A DNA stretch of 50,998 bases from Candidatus Thioglobus vulcanius (GCA_910595855.1 CAJVCJ010000026.1:1-50998); one strand, 5' to 3'; shown: positions 1-10,390, counted from the first letter of the stretch. Program-made: numbers and translations. The notes: generated by a model not told the origin, from the sequence alone.

Positions 1-1974
1 TGAGATCAAACCAAAGGCTATCAAATAACTAACGGCACTAGAATTTATTGATTTCTCCATAATAATTGAAAGTAGAACAGAGATACCTGTTAATGAAACT
101 GTTGCCACATCAGCAAACTCTTGATCAAATTTATTTTGAACTTGAGTTAAAAATTCATTGTATTGCAAGGCATCAATATAAGGCACCTTAACTGTAACAC
201 GTGCTTTAGAAAAACTTGAATCTACAAAGTCTTCTAAATCATCACTACCACTATTCTCAAACAAAAATAACTCCTGGGCGATTAAATCTCGATCCTGTGG
301 AATCACATAAAACTCAGGTTTATTTTCATTTAGTGCTCGATTTGTTTCTTTTAATACATCAACTAAACTAAGTGTTTTTCCAACAAAATAAGTCTGCGTT
401 TGAATGCTATTTAAGTAATTAGTGGCTCGCTCAATCTTATTAAGCATTTCAGGATCGTACAATCCATTTTCTTTGTGTGTGTCAATAATGACTTCAAGGG
501 TAATAGATCCGCGTAGTTTATCATCCACAACTTCGGTAGCCACCCTTGAAGGATGATCTTCTGGAAACCACTCTAACGGATAATGCGCAAATCGCAACTG
601 TGAAGCAAACAAAATTGCTACTACAATGATAAGCCCACTAAAAGCAACAATGGCTTTTGGATAGCCCGTAGAAATACGACTAACACCTAGCAACATACGA
701 TCCATCTTGGTGTGTCTATGGGCATCCTCTTTGCTAGATTTAACTTTAATTTTACTAATGCTGATTAAAGCTGGAATTAATATCAATGTAAAGATTAAAC
801 CGATTAAAACACCACTACTTGCAAAAACACCCAAATCAGCTACTGGGGATAATTCTGAAAACGAGAATGACCACAGTCCTGCTGCTGTGGTTAAAGAAGT
901 CATAACAATGGCAAGGCCAGAATGACCCATTGAATAGCGCAATGATGTTTTAACATCGTGCGTTATGGCAAAATCCTTATAGAAAATTGCCAGCAAGTGA
1001 ATGGCGCCACCAGTAATCACTGCCAATAAAAATGAAGGCATAATTTGAGTTACTATGGTGAATGGTGTACCTGTAATCGCCATTAATGATAGCGTCACCG
1101 TAATGGTAAAAATAACGGCAAGTAATGGCAAAATTACACCGGATGCACGCTTAAATAATATCGCCAAAACCAAAATTATTGCGACCATCATTTTCTGCAC
1201 AAAGCTTTTAGTATCTGCCATCATGCTTTGCTTTAAAGTGCCGGCAATAACTGCTGAACCTGTTAAATAAATGTCAAAATTTTCAGCTTGAAACTGCTTA
1301 ATAATCTCTTGAGCTTTTTCAACAATAACTGTATTTTCTGCATCAGATAAATATTCTGTTTGAAGCTGTACATCTATATCTTCCTCGGAAAACTCATCCT
1401 CCTCGCTAACAACAATCAAATTTCCATCTATATCAAAAGACGAATATGTTTGTGTGTCGATTACAATGGTAGTGAAAGTTTGATCTTGACTATAGAGTAA
1501 ATTTTCAAACAAGGGATTGTTAAGCGCCCTTTGCTTTTGTGGATTCATCTGCGCTTGAGTATCAGGCAATTCTTCAAATAAATCCTCAACAATTAAACTG
1601 TCTTTATTGCCGTAAGTATTCCTAGCATTGATTAAAGAATTTACATCGGCAATATAAGGCAGTTCATTTTCTAGTCTTGTATGTAATTTTTCAAGTTTTT
1701 TCAAGAACTGTAAGTCAAATACATTATCTGTATTAATCGCTACCAGTAGCTTTTCATCACGCCCGAACTGATCCCGAAAATCGTCATAAGCAAGACGCAT
1801 TGGATCGGTTTTATGCAGGAACCCTTCAGTCGAAGTGTCCATGGTTAATGTGGGCAGTTGCAAGCCAAATGCAAAAACCAGCAATAGTATTGTTGCGATG
1901 GTTTTCTTACTGTTTTCAAAGATTAAATCTGAGAAATTTTCAAATTTTCTTTCTGCTTGATAACGCCAATTCAT
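1..1974 (-). CDS. MMPL/RND-family membrane exporter, C-terminus cut by window edge
   Basis: The gene reads leftwards from an ATG at 1974 and is still open at base 1, so 658 codons are visible and the C-terminus is missing. One membrane segment lies near residues 20-38. A periplasmic loop of about 200 residues follows, then a block of closely spaced membrane segments, a charged cytoplasmic linker, another membrane segment and a second large loop. This duplicated layout is that of MMPL-type RND exporters, which move lipids or hydrophobic compounds using the proton gradient. The substrate cannot be told from sequence. No membrane-fusion partner is visible in the window. The family call is confident; any narrower role would be a guess. 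Confidence 0.8.
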   Translation of the reverse strand, partial: MNWRYQAERKFENFSDLIFENSKKTIATILLLVFAFGLQLPTLTMDTSTEGFLHKTDPMRLAYDDFRDQFGRDEKLLVAINTDNVFDLQFLKKLEKLHTRLENELPYIADVNSLINARNTYGNKDSLIVEDLFEELPDTQAQMNPQKQRALNNPLFENLLYSQDQTFTTIVIDTQTYSSFDIDGNLIVVSEEDEFSEEDIDVQLQTEYLSDAENTVIVEKAQEIIKQFQAENFDIYLTGSAVIAGTLKQSMMADTKSFVQKMMVAIILVLAILFKRASGVILPLLAVIFTITVTLSLMAITGTPFTIVTQIMPSFLLAVITGGAIHLLAIFYKDFAITHDVKTSLRYSMGHSGLAIVMTSLTTAAGLWSFSFSELSPVADLGVFASSGVLIGLIFTLILIPALISISKIKVKSSKEDAHRHTKMDRMLLGVSRISTGYPKAIVAFSGLIIVVAILFASQLRFAHYPLEWFPEDHPSRVATEVVDDKLRGSITLEVIIDTHKENGLYDPEMLNKIERATNYLNSIQTQTYFVGKTLSLVDVLKETNRALNENKPEFYVIPQDRDLIAQELFLFENSGSDDLEDFVDSSFSKARVTVKVPYIDALQYNEFLTQVQNKFDQEFADVATVSLTGISVLLSIIMEKSINSSAVSYLIAFGLIS

Positions 1975-2158
1975 AATCTATTTTTTTCTCTTAATAATGT
2001 ACTAATTGTAAATTAATTTTATCGCGCTAACAATCTGATAAAGTTAAATTAGCACTGTAAAGGTGTATCGTATTCTATATATTATTGATAGCATGTAGCG
2101 CCAGTTTTTAGCTTGGCATCGATAATATCTCAACAAGTAACTTTAATTAATAAGGCAA

Positions 2159-2174
2159 TGTTTCACATGAAACA
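2159..2174. promoter_or_regulatory. parS-like site (candidate ParB centromere)
   Basis: The 16-mer TGTTTCACATGAAACA is an inverted repeat that differs from the widely conserved parS palindrome TGTTTCACGTGAAACA at one central base. It lies in the intergenic region between the MMPL gene and tRNA-Leu, about 1.9 kb from dnaA, which is where chromosomal parS sites usually occur. No parA or parB gene is in the window, so the binding protein is inferred. Confidence 0.7.
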
Positions 2175-2200
2175 TCTGCTGACTACAGAAATAGTGTGCA

Positions 2201-2227
2201 ACAAAAAGGCGACAATAAGTCGCCTTT
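2201..2227 (-). terminator. Intrinsic terminator of the tpiA-secG-tRNA-Leu unit
   Basis: A perfect 9-bp stem (AAAGGCGAC paired with GTCGCCTTT) with a 5-base loop is followed, reading leftwards, by a run of five Ts. It sits 14 bp beyond the tRNA 3' end, so it would end the leftward transcript. Confidence 0.85.
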
Positions 2228-2241
2228 GTAAAACTTTCATA

Positions 2242-2327
2242 TGGTGCCGATAGCCAGAGTCGAACTGGCACGAGCGTAGCTCACCACCCCCTCAAGGTGG
2301 CGCGTCTACCAATTCCGCCATATCGGC
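2242..2327 (-). tRNA. tRNA-Leu (anticodon GAG)
   Basis: The reverse strand folds into a class II cloverleaf. The acceptor arm is GCCGATA with TATCGGC, the anticodon stem is CCACC/GGTGG around a loop carrying GAG, the variable arm is long, the T-arm is GCCAG/CTGGC, and a 3' CCA is encoded. The GAG anticodon reads CUC and CUU leucine codons. It starts 10 bp after the secG stop codon, the same arrangement as secG-leuU in E. coli (established knowledge), so it is probably processed from the tpiA-secG transcript. Confidence 0.95.
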
Positions 2328-2337
2328 AAATTCTTAA

Positions 2338-2682
2338 CTATTCGGGAATATCGCTAATATTTGATTCAATACTAATAGGGGAAATCATCGGAATATCAGA
2401 AGGTGTTGCTTGTTCCATGATGCTAGTTTCTTGGTCATCTGCATTAACTTCATTAGTTGCTAAATAGGCCAACGAAAGGCTAGTAATAAAGAAACCAATT
2501 GCCACACTGGCAGTTAATTTATACATGAAAGAGTTGGCACCACGTGCGCCAAATACTGAACCAGAAGCGCCGGCGCCAAATGCTGCACCAGCATCTGCAC
2601 CTTTACCATGTTGCATCAATATTAGTGCAACTAAGCTTAATGCTAAAAGTACATGAATGATCAAAATAATTTGAAATGACAT
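2338..2682 (-). CDS. secG: Protein-export membrane protein SecG
   Basis: SecG is the small accessory subunit of the SecYEG translocon in the inner membrane and supports SecA-driven export. The 114-residue protein has the family layout: a first membrane helix at residues 3-23, a conserved glycine-rich cytoplasmic loop that includes QHGKGADAGAAFG, and a second helix near residues 52-74. The last 40 residues form an acidic, polar tail that is poorly conserved in the family. The gene begins 2 bp after tpiA and ends 10 bp before tRNA-Leu(GAG), so all three are probably one transcript. Confidence 0.95.
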   Translation of the reverse strand: MSFQIILIIHVLLALSLVALILMQHGKGADAGAAFGAGASGSVFGARGANSFMYKLTASVAIGFFITSLSLAYLATNEVNADDQETSIMEQATPSDIPMISPISIESNISDIPE

Positions 2683-2684
2683 AA

Positions 2685-3431
2685 TTAACCCGCTTTACAA
2701 ATTTGTAAAAAATCTTCCGCTTTAAGGGAAGCTCCACCTATTAAACCACCATCGATATCTTCACAGCTAATTAATTCAACTGCATTACCAGGGTTCATGC
2801 TACCACCATATAAGATCGGAGTAGATTGTGCAATATCAGCATTATTCTGCGCCAACATTGAACGAATAAACGCATGCGCATCCTGCGCTTGTTGTGGTGT
2901 AGCAGTAACACCAGTGCCAATCGCCCAAACTGGCTCATAAGCAATGATAATATTTTTAAATGAATCAATACCCGATAAATCAATAACCGCTTGAATTTGA
3001 CGAGTTACAACACTTTCCATGTTGCCAGCCTCTCTTTCTTCTAATGTCTCACCAATACAAAATAAAGGTGTTAAGTTGTTTTCAAGTGCCACTCGTACTT
3101 TATCAGCCACAACTTGATCAGTTTCACCATACATACTTCTTCGCTCAGAATGACCAACCACAACATATTGCGCACCAAAATCTTTAATCATGTCAGCACT
3201 TACTTCACCTGTAAAGGCACCAGATGCGTTGACATTTAAATCTTGTGCACCAAGATTTAATTGAGAATGTGTAATAAGCGCTTCAACTTGTGACATGTAA
3301 GGTGATGGGGCACATACAATAACCTTTGCCTCAACCTCTGACATGCCAGATAAGATGCCCATTACCAATGTATTAACCGTCTCTTTTGAGGCGTTCATCT
3401 TCCAGTTGCCTGCAACAATAACTTGGCGCAT
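2685..3431 (-). CDS. tpiA: Triosephosphate isomerase
   Basis: This enzyme interconverts glyceraldehyde 3-phosphate and dihydroxyacetone phosphate in the cytoplasm, serving glycolysis, gluconeogenesis and the Calvin cycle. The 248-residue length is normal. The N-terminus has AGNWKMN with the substrate-binding Asn and Lys, the catalytic histidine lies in GHSERR, the catalytic glutamate lies in AYEPVWAIGTG, and the phosphate-binding loop YGGSM and the GGLIGGASL segment follow near the C-terminus. The ATG at 3431 gives the standard N-terminus. In an organism with phosphoribulokinase, this enzyme would also handle newly fixed triose phosphate. Confidence 0.97.
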   Translation of the reverse strand: MRQVIVAGNWKMNASKETVNTLVMGILSGMSEVEAKVIVCAPSPYMSQVEALITHSQLNLGAQDLNVNASGAFTGEVSADMIKDFGAQYVVVGHSERRSMYGETDQVVADKVRVALENNLTPLFCIGETLEEREAGNMESVVTRQIQAVIDLSGIDSFKNIIIAYEPVWAIGTGVTATPQQAQDAHAFIRSMLAQNNADIAQSTPILYGGSMNPGNAVELISCEDIDGGLIGGASLKAEDFLQICKAG

Positions 3432-3499
3432 AATAATTCTCTAAATAAAAAGGAGTGAATGTTACGCTATTTAACGATAAAAATCAATGGCTAAAAGCC

Positions 3500-4018
3500 T
3501 TAGTGAGATGACTTTGAGCCAAAATATAACGCCAGAGACACCATTAGAATACCTAATGAAAAATAGACTAAATCTAACGCGCCAGTAAATGTCATCGATA
3601 AAGACACTTCGAAGAATGTCACCACTAAAATCATTAAAATAACTTTTGCTAATTTAGACTTTAAATCATCAAGAGAGTTGATCACTAGGACCTTAGAGGA
3701 CTGGTCACTTTCTTTTGCTGAATCAATATCACTAATAAATAACTCATATAATCCGAGCGAAAAGATTAGCAAAATAGTTGCTAGTAAAAACCCATCAATT
3801 GAGCCTACTGTATGAGCAATCATTTCAATTTTTAATGACTTTTTTAATTCTGGTGTTGCACTTAAATAATCACCAGCATGAACAACAATGCCAGCCACAT
3901 CAATAGCTGTAATAACGAACAACATTAAAGAGAGTATTAGTGAAGATATAACTGCTGCTAAAACCATTAATCTAGAGCCCCACAACAAGTTTTCAAAATA
4001 CTTTTCTAAACCTTTCAT
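3500..4018 (-). CDS. YqhA/UPF0114-family inner-membrane protein
   Basis: The product is a 172-residue membrane protein of the YqhA (UPF0114) family, whose function is unknown. Membrane segments lie near residues 16-40, 66-90, 115-136 and 141-160 when counted from the chosen start. An earlier in-frame ATG exists at 4033. I prefer the ATG at 4018 because AGAAGGA stands five bases upstream of it and the family normally begins with a short FLENLLWGSR-like segment. It diverges from dnaA, and the roughly 60 bp between them must hold both promoters. Nothing suggests that it takes part in replication. Confidence 0.8.
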   Translation of the reverse strand: MKGLEKYFENLLWGSRLMVLAAVISSLILSLMLFVITAIDVAGIVVHAGDYLSATPELKKSLKIEMIAHTVGSIDGFLLATILLIFSLGLYELFISDIDSAKESDQSSKVLVINSLDDLKSKLAKVILMILVVTFFEVSLSMTFTGALDLVYFSLGILMVSLALYFGSKSSH

Positions 4019-4023
4019 CCACA
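4015..4023 (+). promoter_or_regulatory. DnaA-box-like 9-mer upstream of dnaA
   Basis: TCATCCACA matches the consensus TTATCCACA at 8 of 9 positions. It lies about 60 bp before the dnaA ATG, just upstream of the candidate -10 element, where a DnaA autoregulatory box could act. It overlaps the start codon of the divergent yqhA-like gene. Confidence 0.45.
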
Positions 4024-4038
4024 TCCTTCTCAAAACAA

Positions 4039-4044
4039 TATAAT
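4039..4044 (+). promoter_or_regulatory. Candidate -10 element of the dnaA promoter
   Basis: A perfect TATAAT hexamer lies 37 bp before the dnaA ATG. No convincing -35 hexamer is seen at 16-18 bp. A perfect 7-bp inverted repeat (TTAAGTA and TACTTAA, 4047-4066) begins two bases after the hexamer and would cover the transcription start. Confidence 0.5.
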
Positions 4045-4081
4045 GCTTAAGTATATCATTACTTAAATTTAAATAGCAGTT

Positions 4082-5383
4082 ATGTCACAAACCTGGACTC
4101 AATGTTTAAACACACTTAAGGACACTATTCCATTGTCTCAATATAGCGTTTGGGTTCAGCCTCTTAAAGCGCTTGAAGATAAAGAAATCCTGTCTCTGTT
4201 GGCGCCAACTACACAAGTTAAAGACTATATCAACAAAAATTTAAAGACACAGATTAAAGCTGCCGTCCATCAACACAATAAAGACTTAAAGATATTTATT
4301 GGAGTTGCGCCTACAAAAAAACCGTCAACAATGAGACAACACTCAACACCATTATTTGAGGACTATACGTTTGATAATCTGGTGCTTGGTAATGCTAATC
4401 AAATGGCATATGGCGCTACTAGACAAATTGCAGAAAACATAAAAGGCTCGCCGTATAATCCGTTTATTATTTATGGTGGTTCAGGACTAGGAAAAACACA
4501 CTTGATGCAAGCAGCCGGCCACTTGGCCAAATCCATAAATCCGAACTTAAAAGTACTGTACGTGCCTTTGATGGATTTTGTTAGAAACATCACTTCTAGT
4601 CTTAGACACAACACAATTGAAGAGATCAAGCTATTCTACCAATCAGCAGACCTTTTATTGGTAGATGACATTCATTTAATCGCAGGCAAGGAAAAATCCC
4701 AAGAAGAGTTTTTTCACATATTTAACTTTTTGTTTAATGGTAAAAAACAGATTATTTTCACCTGTGATCAGCCACCAAAAAATATTAAATCTTTAGAAGA
4801 GCGTCTTAAAACAAGATTCTCACAAGGATTAAATCTACATTTGACACCACCTGAACTAGAGATGCGTGCAGCTATCTTATTAAAAAAATCACAAAATGAA
4901 AAAATTAATATCAGTCTAACAGAAGATGTAGCTTTGTTTATAGCAGGACATATCACATCAAATGTTAGAGATTTAGAAGGCGCATTATTAAAATTAAAAG
5001 CCTTTGTCGATTTCTCAAAAATGGATCAAACATTAATTTCAAAAGAGGTTGTTGAGGCAGCACTAGGCGATCTAATCAAGCCTCAGATTAATAAAATTGA
5101 TGTTAACGACATACAAAAAGAAGTCTCTAAACATTATGCTTTAACCATATCAGACTTAAGCTCAAAATCACGCAAACAACACACTGTATTAGCTCGACAA
5201 ATGGCTATTTATATTTGCCATGAATTAAGCTCTCTATCACTAAACAAGATTGGAAAACATTTTGGAAATAGGGATCATTCAACAGTTATCCACGCCATTA
5301 AAAAAATAAACGAAAAGATGCTAGAGAGTACAGAAATAAAGAATGATTACGATATCATTAAACTCAAATTAGCCAACTTATGA
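4082..5383 (+). CDS. dnaA: Chromosomal replication initiator DnaA
   Basis: DnaA binds origin boxes as an ATP-dependent oligomer and opens the duplex for helicase loading. The 433-residue protein has an N-terminal interaction domain (about 1-75), a very short linker (about 76-95) and an AAA+ domain with Walker A GGSGLGKT at 132-139 and Walker B LLLVDDIH at 191-198. A C-terminal helix-turn-helix carries the signature RDHSTVIHAIKKI. It is about 35 residues shorter than E. coli DnaA, mainly because of the short linker. The ATG at 4082 has no clear ribosome-binding site. dnaN follows after 213 bp and recF and gyrB lie beyond, the classical origin gene order. Confidence 0.97.
   Translation: MSQTWTQCLNTLKDTIPLSQYSVWVQPLKALEDKEILSLLAPTTQVKDYINKNLKTQIKAAVHQHNKDLKIFIGVAPTKKPSTMRQHSTPLFEDYTFDNLVLGNANQMAYGATRQIAENIKGSPYNPFIIYGGSGLGKTHLMQAAGHLAKSINPNLKVLYVPLMDFVRNITSSLRHNTIEEIKLFYQSADLLLVDDIHLIAGKEKSQEEFFHIFNFLFNGKKQIIFTCDQPPKNIKSLEERLKTRFSQGLNLHLTPPELEMRAAILLKKSQNEKINISLTEDVALFIAGHITSNVRDLEGALLKLKAFVDFSKMDQTLISKEVVEAALGDLIKPQINKIDVNDIQKEVSKHYALTISDLSSKSRKQHTVLARQMAIYICHELSSLSLNKIGKHFGNRDHSTVIHAIKKINEKMLESTEIKNDYDIIKLKLANL
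5286..5294 (+). promoter_or_regulatory. DnaA-box-like 9-mer inside the dnaA 3' end
   Basis: TTATCCACG matches the DnaA box consensus TTATCCACA at 8 of 9 positions. It is within coding sequence for the conserved DNA-binding signature of DnaA, so the match may be incidental to codon use. Confidence 0.35.
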
Positions 5384-5596
5384 ACATTTCCACACCTGGG
5401 TTTTGCATTCATCTGTGGACAAAAAGCATAACTTACGTTAAAAATAAATTTTATAACCATGTGAACAATTTTTTACATAAAATACTAACAAGATACCAAC
5501 AACTTAAATAGTTAATTTTTAAAGAAAAAAACAACTTATTCACCAAAAATAACGTCACTAATAATAACAATAATATTTAATAAAAGGATTTTTTGA
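5384..5596. other. Candidate chromosomal origin (dnaA-dnaN intergenic region)
   Basis: This 213-bp gap is strongly AT-rich. It contains TTGTCCACA on the reverse strand (5414-5422, 8 of 9 to the DnaA box) and weaker boxes at 5386-5394, 5460-5468 and 5536-5544, each with two mismatches. An AT-only-like stretch near 5545-5580 could serve as the unwinding element. Genes switch from leftward to rightward orientation just before dnaA. Origin location beside dnaA is common, but the boxes are degenerate and no experiment or skew plot supports this here. Confidence 0.5.
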
Positions 5597-6700
5597 ATGA
5601 ACACTCAACTTACTGTTAAAGAATTACTAGAACCTTTGCAAACTGTTATTGGTGTTGTTGAAAAAAAACAAACACTACCCATTCTTTCGCATGTATTAAT
5701 TCAATTGAAGAATAATCAATTGACATTAACAACAACAGACATGGAAATTGAGATTAGAGCCTCTCACCCTGTTCAAACACATGAAGAGGTTTCTTTTACT
5801 ATTTATGCAAAAGATCTAATTGATATTATTAGGAAATTACCAGATACAACAATTATTGAATTCATAATTGAAGAATCTAAAATATACATCAAGACCAATA
5901 AAAATTCATTTGAGCTTAATACATTCAATCATCAAGATTTTCCATCACTACCAAAAATTGAAAATAGTGATGTTATTAAGGTTAATCGTCAACAATTAAA
6001 AGAATTAATTGAAAATACGAGTTTTTCTATGGGTAATCAAGATATTAGAGCCTATTTAAACGGATTATATATCGAGGTTAATCAGAACAAAATTACAGTT
6101 GTGGCAACGGATGGTCATCGTTTATCAATTGGTGAAATAACACAAACTAACAATCTTTCAGATAAAAAAACAGTAATTCTGCCAAGAAAAGCTGTATTAG
6201 AATTAACTAAAATATTAAACAAAAGTGAACATGCAGACGTTGATATTCATTTATCAAATAACTATTTTTATCTTGATAGTAATGACACAACAATTATTAG
6301 CCGTTTAATTGATGGAAATTTTCCTAATTATTCTCAAGTTTTACCGACTGATTTTGAAAATACCATTGTAATTGATCGTTTAGAATTTCTAAATTCATTA
6401 CAACAGGCTTCTATCTTTGTTGAAGAGCGTACAAAAGGTGTTAAATTAGTGTTTAAAGAATCACAATTAAATATTTTTTCACACTCTGAAAGAGGTCAAG
6501 CTAAAACTCAAATCAGTATTAAAAACTTTGACAAGGAAATTGAAATAGCATTTAACATTCATTATTTAATTTCAATTTTAGAAAAATTAACAACCGATGA
6601 AATCAATATGGTAGTTCCGGGTGGTGAAAATCAATCTTGTATGCTTAGTAGTCCAGATGATGAAACATATCAATATGTTGTTATGCCAATGCGTATTTAA
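5597..6700 (+). CDS. dnaN: DNA polymerase III sliding clamp (beta subunit)
   Basis: The beta clamp encircles DNA and tethers polymerase III and many repair proteins. The 367-residue length matches the family's usual 366-370, and three repeated clamp folds of about 120 residues can be followed. Familiar segments include VEKKQTLPILSHVLI at the N-terminus, VVATDGHRLSI in the second domain, and the C-terminal YVVMPMRI that lines the partner-binding pocket. The start ATG follows AAAGGA at good spacing. recF begins 22 bp after the stop codon, and cotranscription is likely. Codon use is AT-rich like its neighbours. Confidence 0.97.
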   Translation: MNTQLTVKELLEPLQTVIGVVEKKQTLPILSHVLIQLKNNQLTLTTTDMEIEIRASHPVQTHEEVSFTIYAKDLIDIIRKLPDTTIIEFIIEESKIYIKTNKNSFELNTFNHQDFPSLPKIENSDVIKVNRQQLKELIENTSFSMGNQDIRAYLNGLYIEVNQNKITVVATDGHRLSIGEITQTNNLSDKKTVILPRKAVLELTKILNKSEHADVDIHLSNNYFYLDSNDTTIISRLIDGNFPNYSQVLPTDFENTIVIDRLEFLNSLQQASIFVEERTKGVKLVFKESQLNIFSHSERGQAKTQISIKNFDKEIEIAFNIHYLISILEKLTTDEINMVVPGGENQSCMLSSPDDETYQYVVMPMRI

Positions 6701-6722
6701 TCGTTCTTAGTTAATAATCAGC

Positions 6723-7808
6723 ATGGCAGTTATTCATAAACTGGCTATCACTCAGTTTCGCAATCTAAATCATCAATATATAGAGCCTCATAAACATTTA
6801 AATTTGTTTATTGCTAATAATGCCCATGGAAAAACTAATTTCATTGAGGCTATTTATTATCTTGGTCATAATCGCTCTTTTAAAACAAAATCCTTAAAAG
6901 AATTAATTGAGTTTGAACAACAAAAATTTCAACTTGATGCTCAAGTAGATGATTATCGAATTAAACTAGAAAAAACAAAACAAAAAACAAGTATAAGTAT
7001 TAACCAAAAGCGATTAAAAAATAGTAGTGAACTATCAAAGGTTTTACCTATTCAAATCATCACTCCAGATAAAGGATTTATTGTAAACGGAACACCTAAA
7101 AACAAAAGATCGTACTTAGATTGGGGGGTGTTCCACGTGAAACCTGATTTTTTGTTAGATTTTAAAAAATATAATAAAGCCTTAAAAAATATAAATATTT
7201 TACTGTCACAACAAAAAGATCAAGAGTTGGATTATTGGTTTTTACAAATTGCACAATTATCAGTAGCTATTAATCAATCAAGACAAGATTATTTGGAGCG
7301 ATTAAAACAAACTAATTCACCGGAATTAATTAACGATCTATCTGTTTTATTTAAATCAGTAGAATCTTTTAACTATGAGTTTAAATCTGGCTGGCCAAAA
7401 GAAGTTGATGCATATAGTGTTGATAGTATTTATCACTATTTATTAAAAAGTAAGGGGTTTTTATTCAAATCTAAGTATTTAAATTACGGGCCGCATAAAG
7501 CAAACCTTAAATTTTATTTAAACAATCAAGAAGAATGTTTTTTTTCTCGAGGTGAACAAAAAACACTGTCTATTGTTTTTTGGTTAACTCAGGTGTCAAT
7601 GTTGGTTGACAATAATATCCAGCCTATTGTTTTAATTGATGATATTTCATCAGAATTAGATGAGACAAAAATTCAAACAATTTTGTGCTTTTTAAAGCGT
7701 TTAAAAATTCAAATATTTATGACGGATATCGGCTCAAATTTGTTAAAAATTGATGTAGATAGTAGTCGTATTTTTAAGATTTATCATGGTGTAATAACTC
7801 AGCAATAA
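6723..7808 (+). CDS. recF: DNA replication and repair protein RecF
   Basis: RecF is an SMC-like ATPase that, with RecO and RecR, loads RecA at single-strand gaps. The 361-residue protein has an N-terminal nucleotide-binding site, a central coiled region, an ABC-type signature (FFSRGEQKTLSIVFWL) and a Walker B (PIVLIDDISSELDE), in the family order. The Walker A reads ANNAHGKTN at residues 31-39: the first glycine of the usual GxNAxGKT is alanine, while the key lysine and threonine remain. The gene also contains a parS-like 16-mer at 7129-7144. It lies between dnaN and gyrB as in many Proteobacteria. Confidence 0.95.
   Translation: MAVIHKLAITQFRNLNHQYIEPHKHLNLFIANNAHGKTNFIEAIYYLGHNRSFKTKSLKELIEFEQQKFQLDAQVDDYRIKLEKTKQKTSISINQKRLKNSSELSKVLPIQIITPDKGFIVNGTPKNKRSYLDWGVFHVKPDFLLDFKKYNKALKNINILLSQQKDQELDYWFLQIAQLSVAINQSRQDYLERLKQTNSPELINDLSVLFKSVESFNYEFKSGWPKEVDAYSVDSIYHYLLKSKGFLFKSKYLNYGPHKANLKFYLNNQEECFFSRGEQKTLSIVFWLTQVSMLVDNNIQPIVLIDDISSELDETKIQTILCFLKRLKIQIFMTDIGSNLLKIDVDSSRIFKIYHGVITQQ
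7129..7144. promoter_or_regulatory. parS-like site inside recF
   Basis: TGTTCCACGTGAAACC matches the Bacillus-type parS TGTTCCACGTGAAACA at 15 of 16 positions and keeps the central CACGTG. It encodes part of the conserved RecF segment WGVFHVK, so coding constraint may explain some of the match. Its position about 3 kb from dnaA fits a centromere site. Confidence 0.6.
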
Positions 7809-7833
7809 CAACTCCTATTTAATTGGATAATAT

Positions 7834-7850
7834 AGGCTTATAAGCCTTTT
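7834..7850 (+). terminator. Weak terminator candidate after recF
   Basis: AGGCT and AGCCT form a 5-bp stem with a TATA loop, followed by four Ts, 26 bp beyond the recF stop codon. The stem is short, so readthrough into gyrB is possible. Confidence 0.4.
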
Positions 7851-7921
7851 AAAACAACAATCTAATAAATAACTTAAAGTGTTAAAAAAAGTTGTATGAC
7901 AGTTAGATTTAACTATGCTCA

Positions 7922-7930
7922 TGGTATAAT
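7922..7930 (+). promoter_or_regulatory. Extended -10 promoter candidate for gyrB
   Basis: TGGTATAAT is a perfect extended -10 element (TGnTATAAT). Transcription would begin near 7937, leaving a leader of only about 17 bases before the gyrB ATG, and no ribosome-binding site is evident in that leader. The -35 region is weak, as is usual for extended -10 promoters. Confidence 0.6.
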
Positions 7931-7932
7931 AA

Positions 7933-10356
<2,424 letters not shown>

Positions 10357-10390
10357 CCTAATTTAATATAGATAAACAAGGAGTTATATT

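Noticed and set aside
707..1270. Two rightward open frames of about 70 codons
   Set aside because: Both lie antisense to the MMPL exporter, whose protein is well conserved in layout; they have no ribosome-binding sites and look like frame shadows.
5558..5579. AAT/ATA triplet run before dnaN as a DnaA-trio element
   Set aside because: The triplets fit general AT richness, the adjacent DnaA box at 5536 has two mismatches, and the trio spacing rule could not be shown.
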